Assembly: GCA_021734865.1 (NCBI GenBank)
Contig: JAIPIC010000003.1
Location: 1 to 54,065, forward strand
Source of the DNA: Candidatus Woesearchaeota archaeon
GTDB lineage: Archaea > Nanobdellota > Nanobdellia > Woesearchaeales > JAIPIC01
Length of the DNA: 54,065 bases
Direction: 5' to 3'
The position numbers and the translations under genes are program-made. Every line of letters begins with the position of its first letter. Position 1 is the stretch's first letter. Positions 34,940 through 44,433 of the stretch are shown here, one piece after another. Under the pieces are notes generated by a model, which did no database searches, was not told where the DNA came from, and saw only the letters and a list, made by a program, of their open reading frames with translations.

Positions 34940-35698
34940 ATGAAGCTCAAATATTTGATTGTTTTGATGTTTTTACTAGCTCTAGTCAGTTTTTTCACTA
35001 GACTGCCAGTCATTACAGCAGATGATATTATATTAGGTGCTCATAGAGGAAGCAATTCTACTGAGAATACTCTTGAAGCCATTGAACAGGCAGTGCATAA
35101 CCCTAAGTATAGTTTTATGGAATTTGATGTCCAGCTTACACGTGATGGTAAGGTAGTTGTATATCATGATTACACTTTACTTCGCCTTCATGGGCAGGCG
35201 TCAATAATCTCAAATACAGATTATGATGAATTATGCAAGATGGCTGATGTAGACATTCCACTGCTTGAAGATGTCCTTGATGTGGTTGGGGACGAAAAGC
35301 TCATTGTGGATGTCAAGGGCTCATTAAATAATGAAAGAAACCAGTTACTGGTCGATGAGATCGTATCAATATTTGTTGAAAGGGGAATCTCTGACAATCT
35401 CATGTTGTCATCCATATTTCCTGAAATAGTAGAGTATTCAAAGAAAGAGCATCCTAATATCAAGACAGGTGTTTCATATATGGTGACTTCTGTCACTTAC
35501 ATACCAAGTGAGAGGCTTGTAGATGAATTCTATTCATACATTGATTATATCAATGCTGATTATATTATGCTTCATGAACAACATCTTAAAAACTATGATC
35601 TGATAAAAGACAGGCTTCCAAAGGGAAAGAAACTAATATTCTGGTCCATGTCTGAAGAGATGTACCTTATAGACTTAGATAAAAGTAAATTATGGTAG
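34940..35698 (+). CDS. Glycerophosphodiester phosphodiesterase family protein, secreted
   Basis: A 252-aa TIM-barrel phosphodiesterase that hydrolyses glycerophosphodiesters. Residues 1-27 are a signal peptide or anchor (KYLIVLMFLLALVSFF). Active-site blocks: GAHRGSNSTENTLEAI (catalytic His and metal-ligand Glu), FMEFDVQLTRDG (acidic metal ligands) and VVYHDYTLLR (second His). A later DVKG strand fits the barrel. The signal peptide puts it outside the membrane, where it could use host or environmental lipid headgroups. Leaderless promoter with a palindromic operator upstream. Confidence 0.88.
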   Translation: MKLKYLIVLMFLLALVSFFTRLPVITADDIILGAHRGSNSTENTLEAIEQAVHNPKYSFMEFDVQLTRDGKVVVYHDYTLLRLHGQASIISNTDYDELCKMADVDIPLLEDVLDVVGDEKLIVDVKGSLNNERNQLLVDEIVSIFVERGISDNLMLSSIFPEIVEYSKKEHPNIKTGVSYMVTSVTYIPSERLVDEFYSYIDYINADYIMLHEQHLKNYDLIKDRLPKGKKLIFWSMSEEMYLIDLDKSKLW

Positions 35699-35712
35699 TG
35701 TTGAATTTTCTT

Positions 35713-37440
35713 CTATTGATGATTTCCGTAATATTTTTTCTTAAGCTTATCAATTTCCCTTTTTCGGAAAATCTTCTGCAGGGCTGGATATAACACAAAA
35801 CCAAGAACAAGACCAAAAAGATATATCATGATAGACCTATTATCAAGGTAAATGAAAAATTTATCTTTAGGGAAGTAAATATCAAGATTTCCCAATTCAA
35901 GAGCATACTCAGCATATATCAAAGCAGATTGAGGATCCGTATTGAGTAGTGATTTTGAATATTCATAATAACTGTAACCTATTACTGGGAATATTCCCTT
36001 TTCGATCTGTTTAGATATAAATTTGCCTGCTATATCGATCTTCCTCTCAACAAGATCAGAGACATTGCTTGAATTGACACCTATAACACTTATTATAGCA
36101 TTTGCAGATGCTTTTGCAATTGAGGCCTTATAAAGGCAACTTTCGTATTCTGTTGATTTAAGATGTCCATAGGCTTCCCTGATATCATCTCTGGCTCCAA
36201 ATCGTAACGGGAAATATAAGTTGATGTATTCTATCCTTTCTTCAGCCTCGCTGATCTTCCTAATACATGATTCTCTGAGGATTTCACTATTAAACTTAAT
36301 CTGATTATTGAGCGAACCATGGAATAAACTCCAACAAGAAGCACTATAAAGACGTTCCCTTGCATAAATCAGATAATAGATATTTTCAGGTTTTTGTGGG
36401 TCACTGAAATTAACCAACTCAAGGTAGCTCCTTGCTTCATCCAGCCTGTTTGTAGTGATCATCCTTGTCTCTAAATCTGTGATTGTTTTATATTCTAAAG
36501 CAAAGAATTCAGCGCTGAATCTGCTGATATTATATTCAATATCCCTATAAAGGTATCTTAACTCCGTAGCAGACAGATTATTTTTCAATTCTTGAACATA
36601 GCTGTATTTGATATTTGCCCCAAAACAATATGATGCAGCAGCATAATGCTGAGACTTATTATATGCAAGAGCTGCATTTCTTGTCAGATTATTGGCTTGA
36701 TCCCTGATAAGAGTCAAATTTTCATCCAGTTCAAGCGTGTTGATTATCTTTGATAGCATTATAGTTCTATTACATAATTTTGTTGCAATTTTTTCCATTA
36801 CATCAGTATATCCAATGTCTTTGACTATGGGAGCTTCCTTTTGAGGCACTTCACCTGTAAAATAGAATAAGGCTTCCTCGATATCTGCTATCTCGATAAC
36901 TTCTATATTTGATTCCGAAATATTTAGATTTGAACCTATCGGCACCAGCACTTTTTTGATGCCATTTCTGGATGCCGCATCGACCTTTTCAGGAATGCCC
37001 CTTACCATACCAATATAACCGCCTGAATTGACAGTGCCAGTAAGAGCTATCTCATTATTGATCTCATGTCCGCTAAGAAGAGCAGCAGTCAGCACAGTAA
37101 TGGCAGCACCAGCGCTTGGACCACCAACAATCGGTGCTTCAGCACTGATTGTGTAATGGAAATCATACCTTCGACAGTCCTCATCAAGGATATTACATGC
37201 TATCTGCTTAGCAAATCTTGTTGAAATCTGAGTATCCATCTTTGTCATTGGAAATGTATCGATATAAACTCGCCCTGTTCCCTGCGTAATCTTGAGATGG
37301 AGAGTAGCTGTACCTCCTGTTGAATTCATACCATCATTCATTACTGTCAGAAGGATAATCTCGCCAGATTGAGCAAATACAGGCAGAACCATTACACACA
37401 GAATCAATAATGATAAAAAAACGGATTTATAGTATTTCAT
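35713..37440 (-). CDS. Secreted/membrane-anchored Lon-type (S16) serine protease without ATPase
   Basis: A 575-aa protein. N-terminal signal peptide (1-23, ending VFAQ), then a Lon proteolytic domain (about 25-200) with the Ser-Lys dyad S109 in GGPSAGA and K152 in PEKVDAA; the 43-residue spacing equals that of classical Lon. No AAA+ module. Residues 210-520 are long helical segments, and a C-terminal membrane helix (about 538-556) is followed by a basic tail. It therefore faces outwards, anchored at the C-terminus. Function unknown; ATP-independent processing of exported proteins is a fair inference. Confidence 0.85.
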   Translation of the reverse strand: MKYYKSVFLSLLILCVMVLPVFAQSGEIILLTVMNDGMNSTGGTATLHLKITQGTGRVYIDTFPMTKMDTQISTRFAKQIACNILDEDCRRYDFHYTISAEAPIVGGPSAGAAITVLTAALLSGHEINNEIALTGTVNSGGYIGMVRGIPEKVDAASRNGIKKVLVPIGSNLNISESNIEVIEIADIEEALFYFTGEVPQKEAPIVKDIGYTDVMEKIATKLCNRTIMLSKIINTLELDENLTLIRDQANNLTRNAALAYNKSQHYAAASYCFGANIKYSYVQELKNNLSATELRYLYRDIEYNISRFSAEFFALEYKTITDLETRMITTNRLDEARSYLELVNFSDPQKPENIYYLIYARERLYSASCWSLFHGSLNNQIKFNSEILRESCIRKISEAEERIEYINLYFPLRFGARDDIREAYGHLKSTEYESCLYKASIAKASANAIISVIGVNSSNVSDLVERKIDIAGKFISKQIEKGIFPVIGYSYYEYSKSLLNTDPQSALIYAEYALELGNLDIYFPKDKFFIYLDNRSIMIYLFGLVLGFVLYPALQKIFRKREIDKLKKKYYGNHQ

Positions 37441-37542
37441 TAATCTGGTGAATCAGGTCTGTTTTAAAAAATTATTCCCAACACTCCGGGATATCCATAA
37501 ATCGCTGAGGAATTATGTCTTTATGAGATAAATTATTTAATC

Positions 37543-39783
37543 TTACTTTTTTGAATCCTTATCTTCAGAATCGCTCTTAGAATCATCCTTTTTGTCTTTG
37601 CCATTTAGAGACTGGATAAATTTGCACTTTGGATAGTCACTGCATCCCATGAATTTGCCATAGATGCTTTTTCTGAGTATAAGATGGCCCTTACCACATT
37701 TTGGACATTTTTGCTTCTCCATCTTTTCAACTTCCTCAATAGGCTCATCTTTCTTTGCGGGACAGTCAGGGTTAATACAAACATCCTGGGGACGCCTGCC
37801 GCGTGAGATTGAGATCATCGGGACCTTACAAGCCTCACACAGTCTGTCTAAGGATTTTATCGTTCCAGTATTTGGTATATTAAAAGTGGTCTTACATTCA
37901 GGATACTGGTTGCATGCTATGAATCTACCAAATTTGCCTCTTTTTATCATAAGAGTGCCATCACAATTTGGACATGGACCAATAGTATTCTTCTCATCAT
38001 CTGCATTTTTCTTAGCATCAAGAAGCTCTTTACCGATCTCTGATTCATTCTTCTTGAAATCAGAGAGTATATGGTTAAGGACTTCCTTTGAATGTTCAAT
38101 AACTTCTCCTTCCTTTTCCTTACCATCTTGGATCCCTTGCATACGATCTTCAATTGTTCTAGTCATTTCTTCATCCAAAATCTTAGGGGAGTATTGGTTT
38201 AAAGTCTGAACTGTCTTAATGCCTAGTGAAGTAGCTTCAATTGGCTTACCGATAACATAACCTCTCTGAAAGAGAGTATCTACAATCTCACTTCTTGTAG
38301 CTTTAGTACCTAAAGATTGCTTTTCAAGAGCACGTACGAGAGAAGCTTCAGTAAATCTCTTTGGAGGAGTAGTCTCTTTGTCCAACTTTTCAATCTTTTT
38401 AACATCAACAACATCGTTCTTTTCTAAACTTGGAAGTTCTTCTTCTTTGAAAACAGCATATTTACCATATAACTCATGCCAACCAGGGAATGTAGTAGTA
38501 ATACCTTTTGCATGAAAAATCTCCTTTTTTATATCAACACTTACCTCGACTGATAATCTCTTAGCTGGTTCACCAAAAACAGCCAAAAACCGTCTGACAA
38601 TAAGATCATAGAGTTTTGTTTCTCTGTCAGCAATCTCTTTTGGAACAGTACCTGTCGGATATATCGCAGGATGTGCAGGATCATCTTTTTTTCCCTCTGT
38701 GGGTTTAAGAACTTTCTTTCCTAACAAAACAGTTGCGCTTTCCTTATACTCTCTTTGCTTGGACAAATCTGCCAAAATTTTCTTGAAGCCTATTGCAGGT
38801 GGAAGTTTTTGCGAAGAAGTCCTTGGATAGGAAATAAAACCACCAAGATACAGTGTTTGCGCAAGTTGTAGAGTTACTTTTGGAGAAAACTTTAGATGTC
38901 TAAATGCTTCAGTCTGTAGGGTCGTGAGATCGAAAGGGATGGGTGGTAACTGCTTCATCTCTTTCTTTTTAATATCAGAAATGATACCTTTCTTCTCATC
39001 CTTAACCTTGTCATATATCTCCGTGGATTTTTTTTGGTCAAAAATCTTGCCTTTACTGTGCTGTGCAACGATTTTTGACTTCTTGACTTTTCCATCAAGC
39101 ATAATCTCCCAATATTTATCAGGTTTGAAATTAGTAATTTCAAGTTCTCTGTCAACAATAATTTTTAATGCAGGCCCCTGGACACGACCAATACTCATTA
39201 CCTGGAACCTTCCAGCTTTCTTAATGGAACCCATCAAAGCACGGCTTAAATTGATTCCATATAGCCAATCCAATATATGTCTTGTCTCACCAGCCTTGGC
39301 AAGACCCCAGTTGATGGTTTTTGCTTTCTCTTCATAAGATTTGATAAGATCTGGTTTTGTCAGAGTAGAATACTTCATCCTACTTGCATCCTTCTGATTA
39401 CATATGAATCTAATAACATTCCAGCCTATGACCTCTCCCTCGATGTCATAATCTGTAGCAACAGTAAATTTGTCGGCTTTTTTAGTCAAAGCCTTGATTG
39501 CATTAAGATATTGTTTAGTAAAGGCAGAACTTTTATGAACATCTGCAGCAGGTACCCATTCAATATCATACACAGGATACACATAAGTGGAACCTTTTTT
39601 CTTTTCTTTAAGAGTAAACAAATGACCTACAGCACAGGCTACAATAATGTCTTTTCCACCGTGCTTGATCTGATAGAATGGAACTTTCTTATTATATGAC
39701 TCCTTCTTGACCTCTCCCTCTGCAAGTGCAAAGGCAATTTTGTTAGCTGCGGAAGGTTTTTCAGTTATGATTAACTCAGTCAT
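37543..39783 (-). CDS. topA: DNA topoisomerase I (type IA)
   Basis: 746 aa. N-terminal Toprim domain (LIITEKPSAANKIAFAL with the catalytic Glu, and ATDYDIEGE with the Asp pair), then domains II-IV with the active-site Tyr in GGFISYPRTSSQ, and the FTEASLVRALEKQSLGTKATRSEIVDTLFQRGYV block. The C-terminal 150 residues carry zinc-finger units: CPNCDG-CNQYPEC, CEAC-CINPDC and CPKCGKG-CSDYPKC. The tail is Asp/Lys/Ser rich. It relaxes negatively supercoiled DNA. A minus-strand TATA box at about 39,799-39,813 fits a leaderless start. Confidence 0.96.
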   Translation of the reverse strand: MTELIITEKPSAANKIAFALAEGEVKKESYNKKVPFYQIKHGGKDIIVACAVGHLFTLKEKKKGSTYVYPVYDIEWVPAADVHKSSAFTKQYLNAIKALTKKADKFTVATDYDIEGEVIGWNVIRFICNQKDASRMKYSTLTKPDLIKSYEEKAKTINWGLAKAGETRHILDWLYGINLSRALMGSIKKAGRFQVMSIGRVQGPALKIIVDRELEITNFKPDKYWEIMLDGKVKKSKIVAQHSKGKIFDQKKSTEIYDKVKDEKKGIISDIKKKEMKQLPPIPFDLTTLQTEAFRHLKFSPKVTLQLAQTLYLGGFISYPRTSSQKLPPAIGFKKILADLSKQREYKESATVLLGKKVLKPTEGKKDDPAHPAIYPTGTVPKEIADRETKLYDLIVRRFLAVFGEPAKRLSVEVSVDIKKEIFHAKGITTTFPGWHELYGKYAVFKEEELPSLEKNDVVDVKKIEKLDKETTPPKRFTEASLVRALEKQSLGTKATRSEIVDTLFQRGYVIGKPIEATSLGIKTVQTLNQYSPKILDEEMTRTIEDRMQGIQDGKEKEGEVIEHSKEVLNHILSDFKKNESEIGKELLDAKKNADDEKNTIGPCPNCDGTLMIKRGKFGRFIACNQYPECKTTFNIPNTGTIKSLDRLCEACKVPMISISRGRRPQDVCINPDCPAKKDEPIEEVEKMEKQKCPKCGKGHLILRKSIYGKFMGCSDYPKCKFIQSLNGKDKKDDSKSDSEDKDSKK

Positions 39784-39829
39784 CTCAAAACCTGAGTTAG
39801 AATATTATATTTAAGGTTTTGGTTGGAAA

Positions 39830-39970
39830 GGTAAAGTCAACTAACGTGGGTTTGTGTAAATTCTTCTTTGCAAAAAGGATTCATCGTTGGGTTTCTCCGT
39901 CGATGAATTTTGACATAAATCTTGCTTTTTACAAAGAAGAACCATTTAACCCACTTAAGTTGACTTTACC
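39830..39970. mobile_element. 141-bp palindromic MITE with 9-bp target duplication
   Basis: Terminal inverted repeats GGTAAAGTCAACT (39,830-39,842) and AGTTGACTTTACC (39,958-39,970) are perfect. The rest is also palindromic: TGGGTT/AACCCA, TTCTTCTTTG(C/T)AAAAAG against its complement, and GATTCATCG/CGATGAAT, with a small central loop. The 9-bp GGTTGGAAA flanks both ends (39,821-39,829 and 39,971-39,979) as a direct repeat, the mark of transposition. There is no transposase. The GGT start, CAACTTA-like right terminus and 9-bp duplication recall IS1-family ends; that assignment is inference. A 63-aa ORF across it is an artefact. Confidence 0.85.
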
Positions 39971-40022
39971 GGTTGGAAAAGATGGAAAAAAAGGAATAAA
40001 GAATAAATAATTGGTTTTTTTA

Positions 40023-41066
40023 CTAAAATACCTTTATCGGATCCTTATGATAGGCATCCATAGCTTTATCCTGTCTTGATTTTCCGACATAAGACATGAT
40101 CCTTTTGTGGAAACAGTCTACTGGATTGATACCTGCTTGGGCAAATAATTCTGGATAAAAACCAGGAAATGTGTTCTCATCAACCACAATATATCTGCCA
40201 TCATGTTTGGATTTTATCATATCAAACCCAACGACATCCAGAGCTAAAGCTCTTTGGGCTGCAAACGCGATATTTCTTTGCTCATTTGTTGGTACAACAA
40301 AGTCAACACATCCACCTATGCCACCTTCATCAAAAACCTTCCAGCCATCAACAAATTTCTCAAGTTGTTTTCTGTAACCGTAAGTCAAAGTATCTCCGAT
40401 TATTGTAGTGCTTGTCCAATTTGCGGGATCATTTTCATAAAATCTCTCTACAAAAATTGAGTCTCCTCCACCAGAAGCATTTAGCATACCATTACCAATG
40501 GTTCTTGTGTAGCCAACAACATCCCTTAGGGTTCCATGATCATCGACTTTTATTATTCCATGTCCAAAAGCACCAAGCCTTGGTTTTATCAGTACAGGAC
40601 CCCATTCATCCATTAGCTTTGCTATGTGCTCATATGATGATCTATCATTCTTGAAAACTGCATAATCAGCGACTGGTACGCCAGCTCTGTGAAGCGCATG
40701 GTGAGCCAGAGCTTTATCTAGACCTGCTCTCATCGCATTTGGATTGCTGATGACATATGTATCATCAACCATAGCATCAAGAACCTCAAGACAGTGTCCT
40801 GTTGTTCTTCGATCGATCTCACCATACCAAAAGAAAACATCATAATCATTTAGGCAATTATCACCAAGATATGCCTTGCCACTGACAATAACTGCCTGTC
40901 TGAAATCGACACAGTCATCAACTGTGACTCCTGGTTCGTTCCTCACTTTTTCAACTAATTCGTCTCTCACATCGCTTGGAATGGTTCCAGGATTGTCTAT
41001 CATTGATTTTGGCTTGGAATAATCTCTGCCAGGTACAAACATGCCTACTTTTGTTTTTAACATCAT
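40023..41066 (-). CDS. RimK/GshB-like ATP-grasp ligase
   Basis: A 347-aa ATP-grasp carboxylate-amine ligase. The N-terminal 130 residues form a pre-ATP-grasp domain. The ATP-grasp core follows: VLIKPRLGAFGHGIIKV (nucleotide-binding Lys and Gly-rich loop), a glycine-rich GNGMLNASGGGDSIFVE segment, and the metal site VGFDMIKSKHDGRYIVVDENTFPGF (D, E, N ligands). Its ATG overlaps the stop of the GCS2-like gene (ATGA), so the two ligases are coupled. It probably joins a second amino acid or peptide to the product of the first enzyme. Substrates cannot be read from sequence. Confidence 0.8.
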   Translation of the reverse strand: MMLKTKVGMFVPGRDYSKPKSMIDNPGTIPSDVRDELVEKVRNEPGVTVDDCVDFRQAVIVSGKAYLGDNCLNDYDVFFWYGEIDRRTTGHCLEVLDAMVDDTYVISNPNAMRAGLDKALAHHALHRAGVPVADYAVFKNDRSSYEHIAKLMDEWGPVLIKPRLGAFGHGIIKVDDHGTLRDVVGYTRTIGNGMLNASGGGDSIFVERFYENDPANWTSTTIIGDTLTYGYRKQLEKFVDGWKVFDEGGIGGCVDFVVPTNEQRNIAFAAQRALALDVVGFDMIKSKHDGRYIVVDENTFPGFYPELFAQAGINPVDCFHKRIMSYVGKSRQDKAMDAYHKDPIKVF

Positions 41067-42469
41067 AATCCCTCATATCTTTGATGACCTTTATGATCAT
41101 CTCTTGTAGTTTCCATATAATGATTCAGTGCATTGTAGACACCTGCTTTTGTAATACTATTTTTCATTACTCTTGATGGATTCATATTTCCTTCATAGCG
41201 ATCTCTAAGGATATGCAAGAAATCCAGACCAGAACCATCAATTGAACGTTTCGTAATATAAGCAATAGCTTTATCTGTCAAAAAATCAACCAGATCAGAC
41301 ATCTTGATTGTCTTATTATTAAATTTATAATGCCAGGTTACTTCTGCATCCATGCCGTGCTTTATAGCTTCTGAATAATTTTCCTGCAATGCATTTTCAG
41401 GAACCAGTTTTTGATTGAAATAATCTCTGGCCGACCCTTTTCCTAGCTCTTCATTTATCTCTTCTTGAAGCTGAAGGAGCGAAAAAACGTAAAAATTGCT
41501 AATCAAAGAATCCTCAAAAGCGGTCGGTTGTTTTGAAGCTGCTCTCATTTCGACTCGCCCAAAACCATCAGCACTTAACCTTACAGCTGGCCAATAGGTT
41601 GATAAATGGTTATGAAATGATGTAATTGGGTCATTTGGGTCATAACAAAATATTGGTTGGAAGCTTGCAACATCTGATACATAGTCAGATATGTCATTTA
41701 TGTAAGTACTCCTGAGTCCAATACGGGGTGTGTTACCTACACGTTCAGGATGTTGCAAATAGATTGCAGTTCGTTCATCTGAATTACCTGTCATCTGATT
41801 TGAATATATGGCTGAATTTCCAGATAATGCAGAAATGGGTGCTACCAACGCTAAACTGATATTGTATAGAGTTGTCATGTCATGTTCAGACATTGCTGTA
41901 ATGCTTGTATGTAAACCATTTAGCAGACCAGATGTGTGAATCTTTCCAGCAGATAGAGCATGACCATTCCATAATGTGGCTTGAACTGGTTTTTCCTTGC
42001 CTGATGCCATGTATGCAAAAATGAGGTCGCTTCTATGCCTACCAGACAAATATTCTTCGAGTTTTTGACTTGAACCAAATGTTGGAAAAAGACCAAGGGT
42101 CGATACTTTTAAACCTTCCTTGTCAGCTTCACCAAATAGTTTTTCTTCTCTTCTGACTACATCTGCCAGACAAACCGACGGTCCGTCAGCTACAGGAAAA
42201 GGGTCTGATACAACTTCAACCTGAAAATTCACTGCTTCTGGTACAAGATTTGCCTGTTTGATAACTCTGGATGCATCTGCTGGTTTTAGATTTTTATCCA
42301 TTAGATGATACTCAGATTCTACTCCGAATCTTTGAATATCAGGTGTGACACTCAAAGTATCTCTCATGTGATCCAGGACATTATTCATGGAACTAGTAAA
42401 CATCTCATGAGCATATGTTCTTTCTTCTGGACTCAAGGATTGAGTTTGATTTGTGATGTTCTTACCCAT
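41063..42469 (-). CDS. Glutamate-cysteine ligase-like (GCS2-type) enzyme
   Basis: A 468-aa protein resembling the carboxylate-amine ligase/GCS2 superfamily: FGVESEYHLMD near residue 48 (metal-binding Glu pair of the first strand), VNFQVEVVSDPFPVADG, TSITAMSEHD, a PISALSGNSAIYSN segment, and a late GFGRVEMRAASKQPTA strand typical of the family core (arginine and Glu). The family forms gamma-glutamyl or similar amide bonds with ATP. It is the first gene of a two-gene operon with an ATP-grasp ligase, the arrangement of a gshA/gshB-like two-step pathway. It is divergent from a double Lrp regulator across 96 bp. Confidence 0.75.
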   Translation of the reverse strand: MGKNITNQTQSLSPEERTYAHEMFTSSMNNVLDHMRDTLSVTPDIQRFGVESEYHLMDKNLKPADASRVIKQANLVPEAVNFQVEVVSDPFPVADGPSVCLADVVRREEKLFGEADKEGLKVSTLGLFPTFGSSQKLEEYLSGRHRSDLIFAYMASGKEKPVQATLWNGHALSAGKIHTSGLLNGLHTSITAMSEHDMTTLYNISLALVAPISALSGNSAIYSNQMTGNSDERTAIYLQHPERVGNTPRIGLRSTYINDISDYVSDVASFQPIFCYDPNDPITSFHNHLSTYWPAVRLSADGFGRVEMRAASKQPTAFEDSLISNFYVFSLLQLQEEINEELGKGSARDYFNQKLVPENALQENYSEAIKHGMDAEVTWHYKFNNKTIKMSDLVDFLTDKAIAYITKRSIDGSGLDFLHILRDRYEGNMNPSRVMKNSITKAGVYNALNHYMETTRDDHKGHQRYEGL

Positions 42470-42565
42470 ACTTAAAGGATATATTCCCTATAATATCAAT
42501 CCAAACACTTTTTTTAGTTGTAAATTTAGAAAATATTATATATTAAATGTAAATTTTACACCTTT

Positions 42566-43528
42566 ATGGGTAAGTTAACACTTTTTCAAGAGCAGATTGT
42601 TGGTTTTTTGTCGATTAATTCTAGAAAGAATCTATCTTCCATAAGAAAGAAATATAATCAAAGCCAGCAATATATCAACCGCACTGCGAACAAATTGATA
42701 ACAGATGGAGTCATCAAGGATTTCTATACTTTAGTGGATTATTCAAGATTTGATCTTTTGAATTTCAGATTATATATTCGGTTGAATTATCAAGATGAGC
42801 AGACATATCTGGAATTTGTGGAATACCTTAAACAGATGCCAGAATCAAGTTACATAGCCAGTATTGGAGGAACATTTGATATTATCTGTACTTTTTTGTG
42901 TCCCAATGCATCATATTTTAATAAAACCTTGCTGGGGCTCCTTTCAAATTTTTCTAGACTAATTATGGATTATACAGTACTGACAACAATTGTATTGAGG
43001 AGTTTTGCATGGAAAAAGATCACTAAAGATCCTCATGAGATAATTCTTGGTGGTGACAGAGAACCAATTGTATTAAGCGAGATGGACAAAAGAATCGTAT
43101 CAATATTCTCAAAACATCCTAGGAAAAGTTGTCTTGAAATCTCTAGAGAGATTGGTGTATCTGCGAAAACAGTGATATTAAGGCTAAAAAATTTGCATAG
43201 GCAAGAAATAATTCTTGGTTTTCGTCCAGTATTAAATATTCCAAATACTAGAATGAATCTGATGATGGTAAAATATCATAATGCAACAGCTGGTAAACTT
43301 AATAATTTTACAAAATACCTAGTATCTCATCCAAATGTACAGTATATAGTGAAGACTATCGGTGAATGGAACATAGAAATCCAATTCTTGACAGATACTG
43401 GACAAGAATATAAAACCCTTGAACGAGAGATTAGAATGAAATTCATAGAAATAATACAGGAAGTTAATTCAATTCCAGTATATGAAACTTACAAGATGTC
43501 ATATTACCCTGGTAACGAGGTAAATTGA
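42566..43528 (+). CDS. Tandem-fused Lrp/AsnC-type regulator (HTH-RAM-HTH-RAM)
   Basis: A 320-aa regulator about twice the length of Lrp. The first half has a winged helix (about 1-55) plus a RAM-like beta-alpha sandwich (about 60-145, YIASIGGTFDIICTF). The second half repeats this: DKRIVSIFSKHPRKSCLEISREIGVSAKTVILRLKNL is a clear HTH (about 173-205) followed by a second RAM domain (YIVKTIGEWNIEIQF). A fused dimer could bind asymmetric DNA sites. A TATA-like ATATTATATATTAAAT (about 42,533-42,548) lies before it. It is co-transcribed with the channel gene (TTGA overlap) and faces the ligase operon, its likely target. Confidence 0.8.
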   Translation: MGKLTLFQEQIVGFLSINSRKNLSSIRKKYNQSQQYINRTANKLITDGVIKDFYTLVDYSRFDLLNFRLYIRLNYQDEQTYLEFVEYLKQMPESSYIASIGGTFDIICTFLCPNASYFNKTLLGLLSNFSRLIMDYTVLTTIVLRSFAWKKITKDPHEIILGGDREPIVLSEMDKRIVSIFSKHPRKSCLEISREIGVSAKTVILRLKNLHRQEIILGFRPVLNIPNTRMNLMMVKYHNATAGKLNNFTKYLVSHPNVQYIVKTIGEWNIEIQFLTDTGQEYKTLEREIRMKFIEIIQEVNSIPVYETYKMSYYPGNEVN

Positions 43529-44433
43529 CTAAACTGTTAAACATGAAAAAACCAATTAATCTTAAAAGACTAAGAACACTTCCAGATAGTTTTATCTATG
43601 AGAAAAAACAGCAAAAGTTGATTCATAGGATATATGATCGTTTCAGCATTCGAAATATATTCTTGGTATGGGTATTCACGCTGATAGGATTTGGTCTAGT
43701 ATATTTCTTTCTTCAGTCAGATACAGCATACCTTAAAATGACTCAAGTAAATACAACACCAACATTCATGGATCATATATATTTCTCATTTATCACAGCT
43801 ACATCGACTGGGTTTGGTGACGTAATACCAAAAGGATTCTTTAAAACAATAGCAATATTTGAAGTAATAATTGGATTATCCCTTTTTGCGATGGTTACAT
43901 CTAAACTAGTATCAATTAAACAAGATGCAATATTAGGTGAAATATATGAAATTGCATATTATGAAAAAATCAGCCGACTTAGAAATGCCCTATATCTTTC
44001 AAGAGTTGACATCCAAAAAATAAGGAAACAGATAAAAGATGAAGAAATAACAGAAAAAGATCTGACTGAAATATGGATGCCATTAAGCCAGTTGCGAAAT
44101 ACAATAGAAGAAGTGAAAACAACAGTCGCGGCGGATAAATCCTCAGATATTCTAAAAAAAGTGGACGAACTAGATATTGAACTAATTCTCTATAGCGTTA
44201 GCTTATCTCTAAAAAGGGTCCTTGGTTTGTTAAATACAATGGGAAACAGAGGAATTGACTGGAAATCGGATTATATAGTTAGAATACTTCAAAACATGCT
44301 TTCTGAGTCTAGAGAGATATGCCAATATTATAAAAAAGTGGGATCAACAGAAAAAATACTAAATAATGTTAAAGATATCGAAATAATGGTAAATGATATA
44401 ACTACCAAGTTTTTCTATGAAATCCTCAAATGA
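43525..44433 (+). CDS. Potassium-channel-like protein (2TM, TSTGFGD filter)
   Basis: 302 aa. First membrane helix at about residues 45-63, a pore helix, then the selectivity filter TATSTGFGD (91-99) matching the K+ channel T-x-G-(Y/F)-G-D, then a second helix (about 105-127). The C-terminal 170 residues are a helical cytosolic domain with no Rossmann (RCK/KTN) glycine motif, so the gating ligand is unclear. The start is a TTG overlapping the previous stop (TTGA); ATG 43,543 is an alternative. It ends in a 4-bp ATGA overlap with mnmH. Confidence 0.82.
   Translation: MTKLLNMKKPINLKRLRTLPDSFIYEKKQQKLIHRIYDRFSIRNIFLVWVFTLIGFGLVYFFLQSDTAYLKMTQVNTTPTFMDHIYFSFITATSTGFGDVIPKGFFKTIAIFEVIIGLSLFAMVTSKLVSIKQDAILGEIYEIAYYEKISRLRNALYLSRVDIQKIRKQIKDEEITEKDLTEIWMPLSQLRNTIEEVKTTVAADKSSDILKKVDELDIELILYSVSLSLKRVLGLLNTMGNRGIDWKSDYIVRILQNMLSESREICQYYKKVGSTEKILNNVKDIEIMVNDITTKFFYEILK

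Noticed and set aside
39819-40010. 63-aa ORF between topA and the ATP-grasp gene
   Set aside because: It runs through the palindromic MITE and has no ribosome site or protein-like features.
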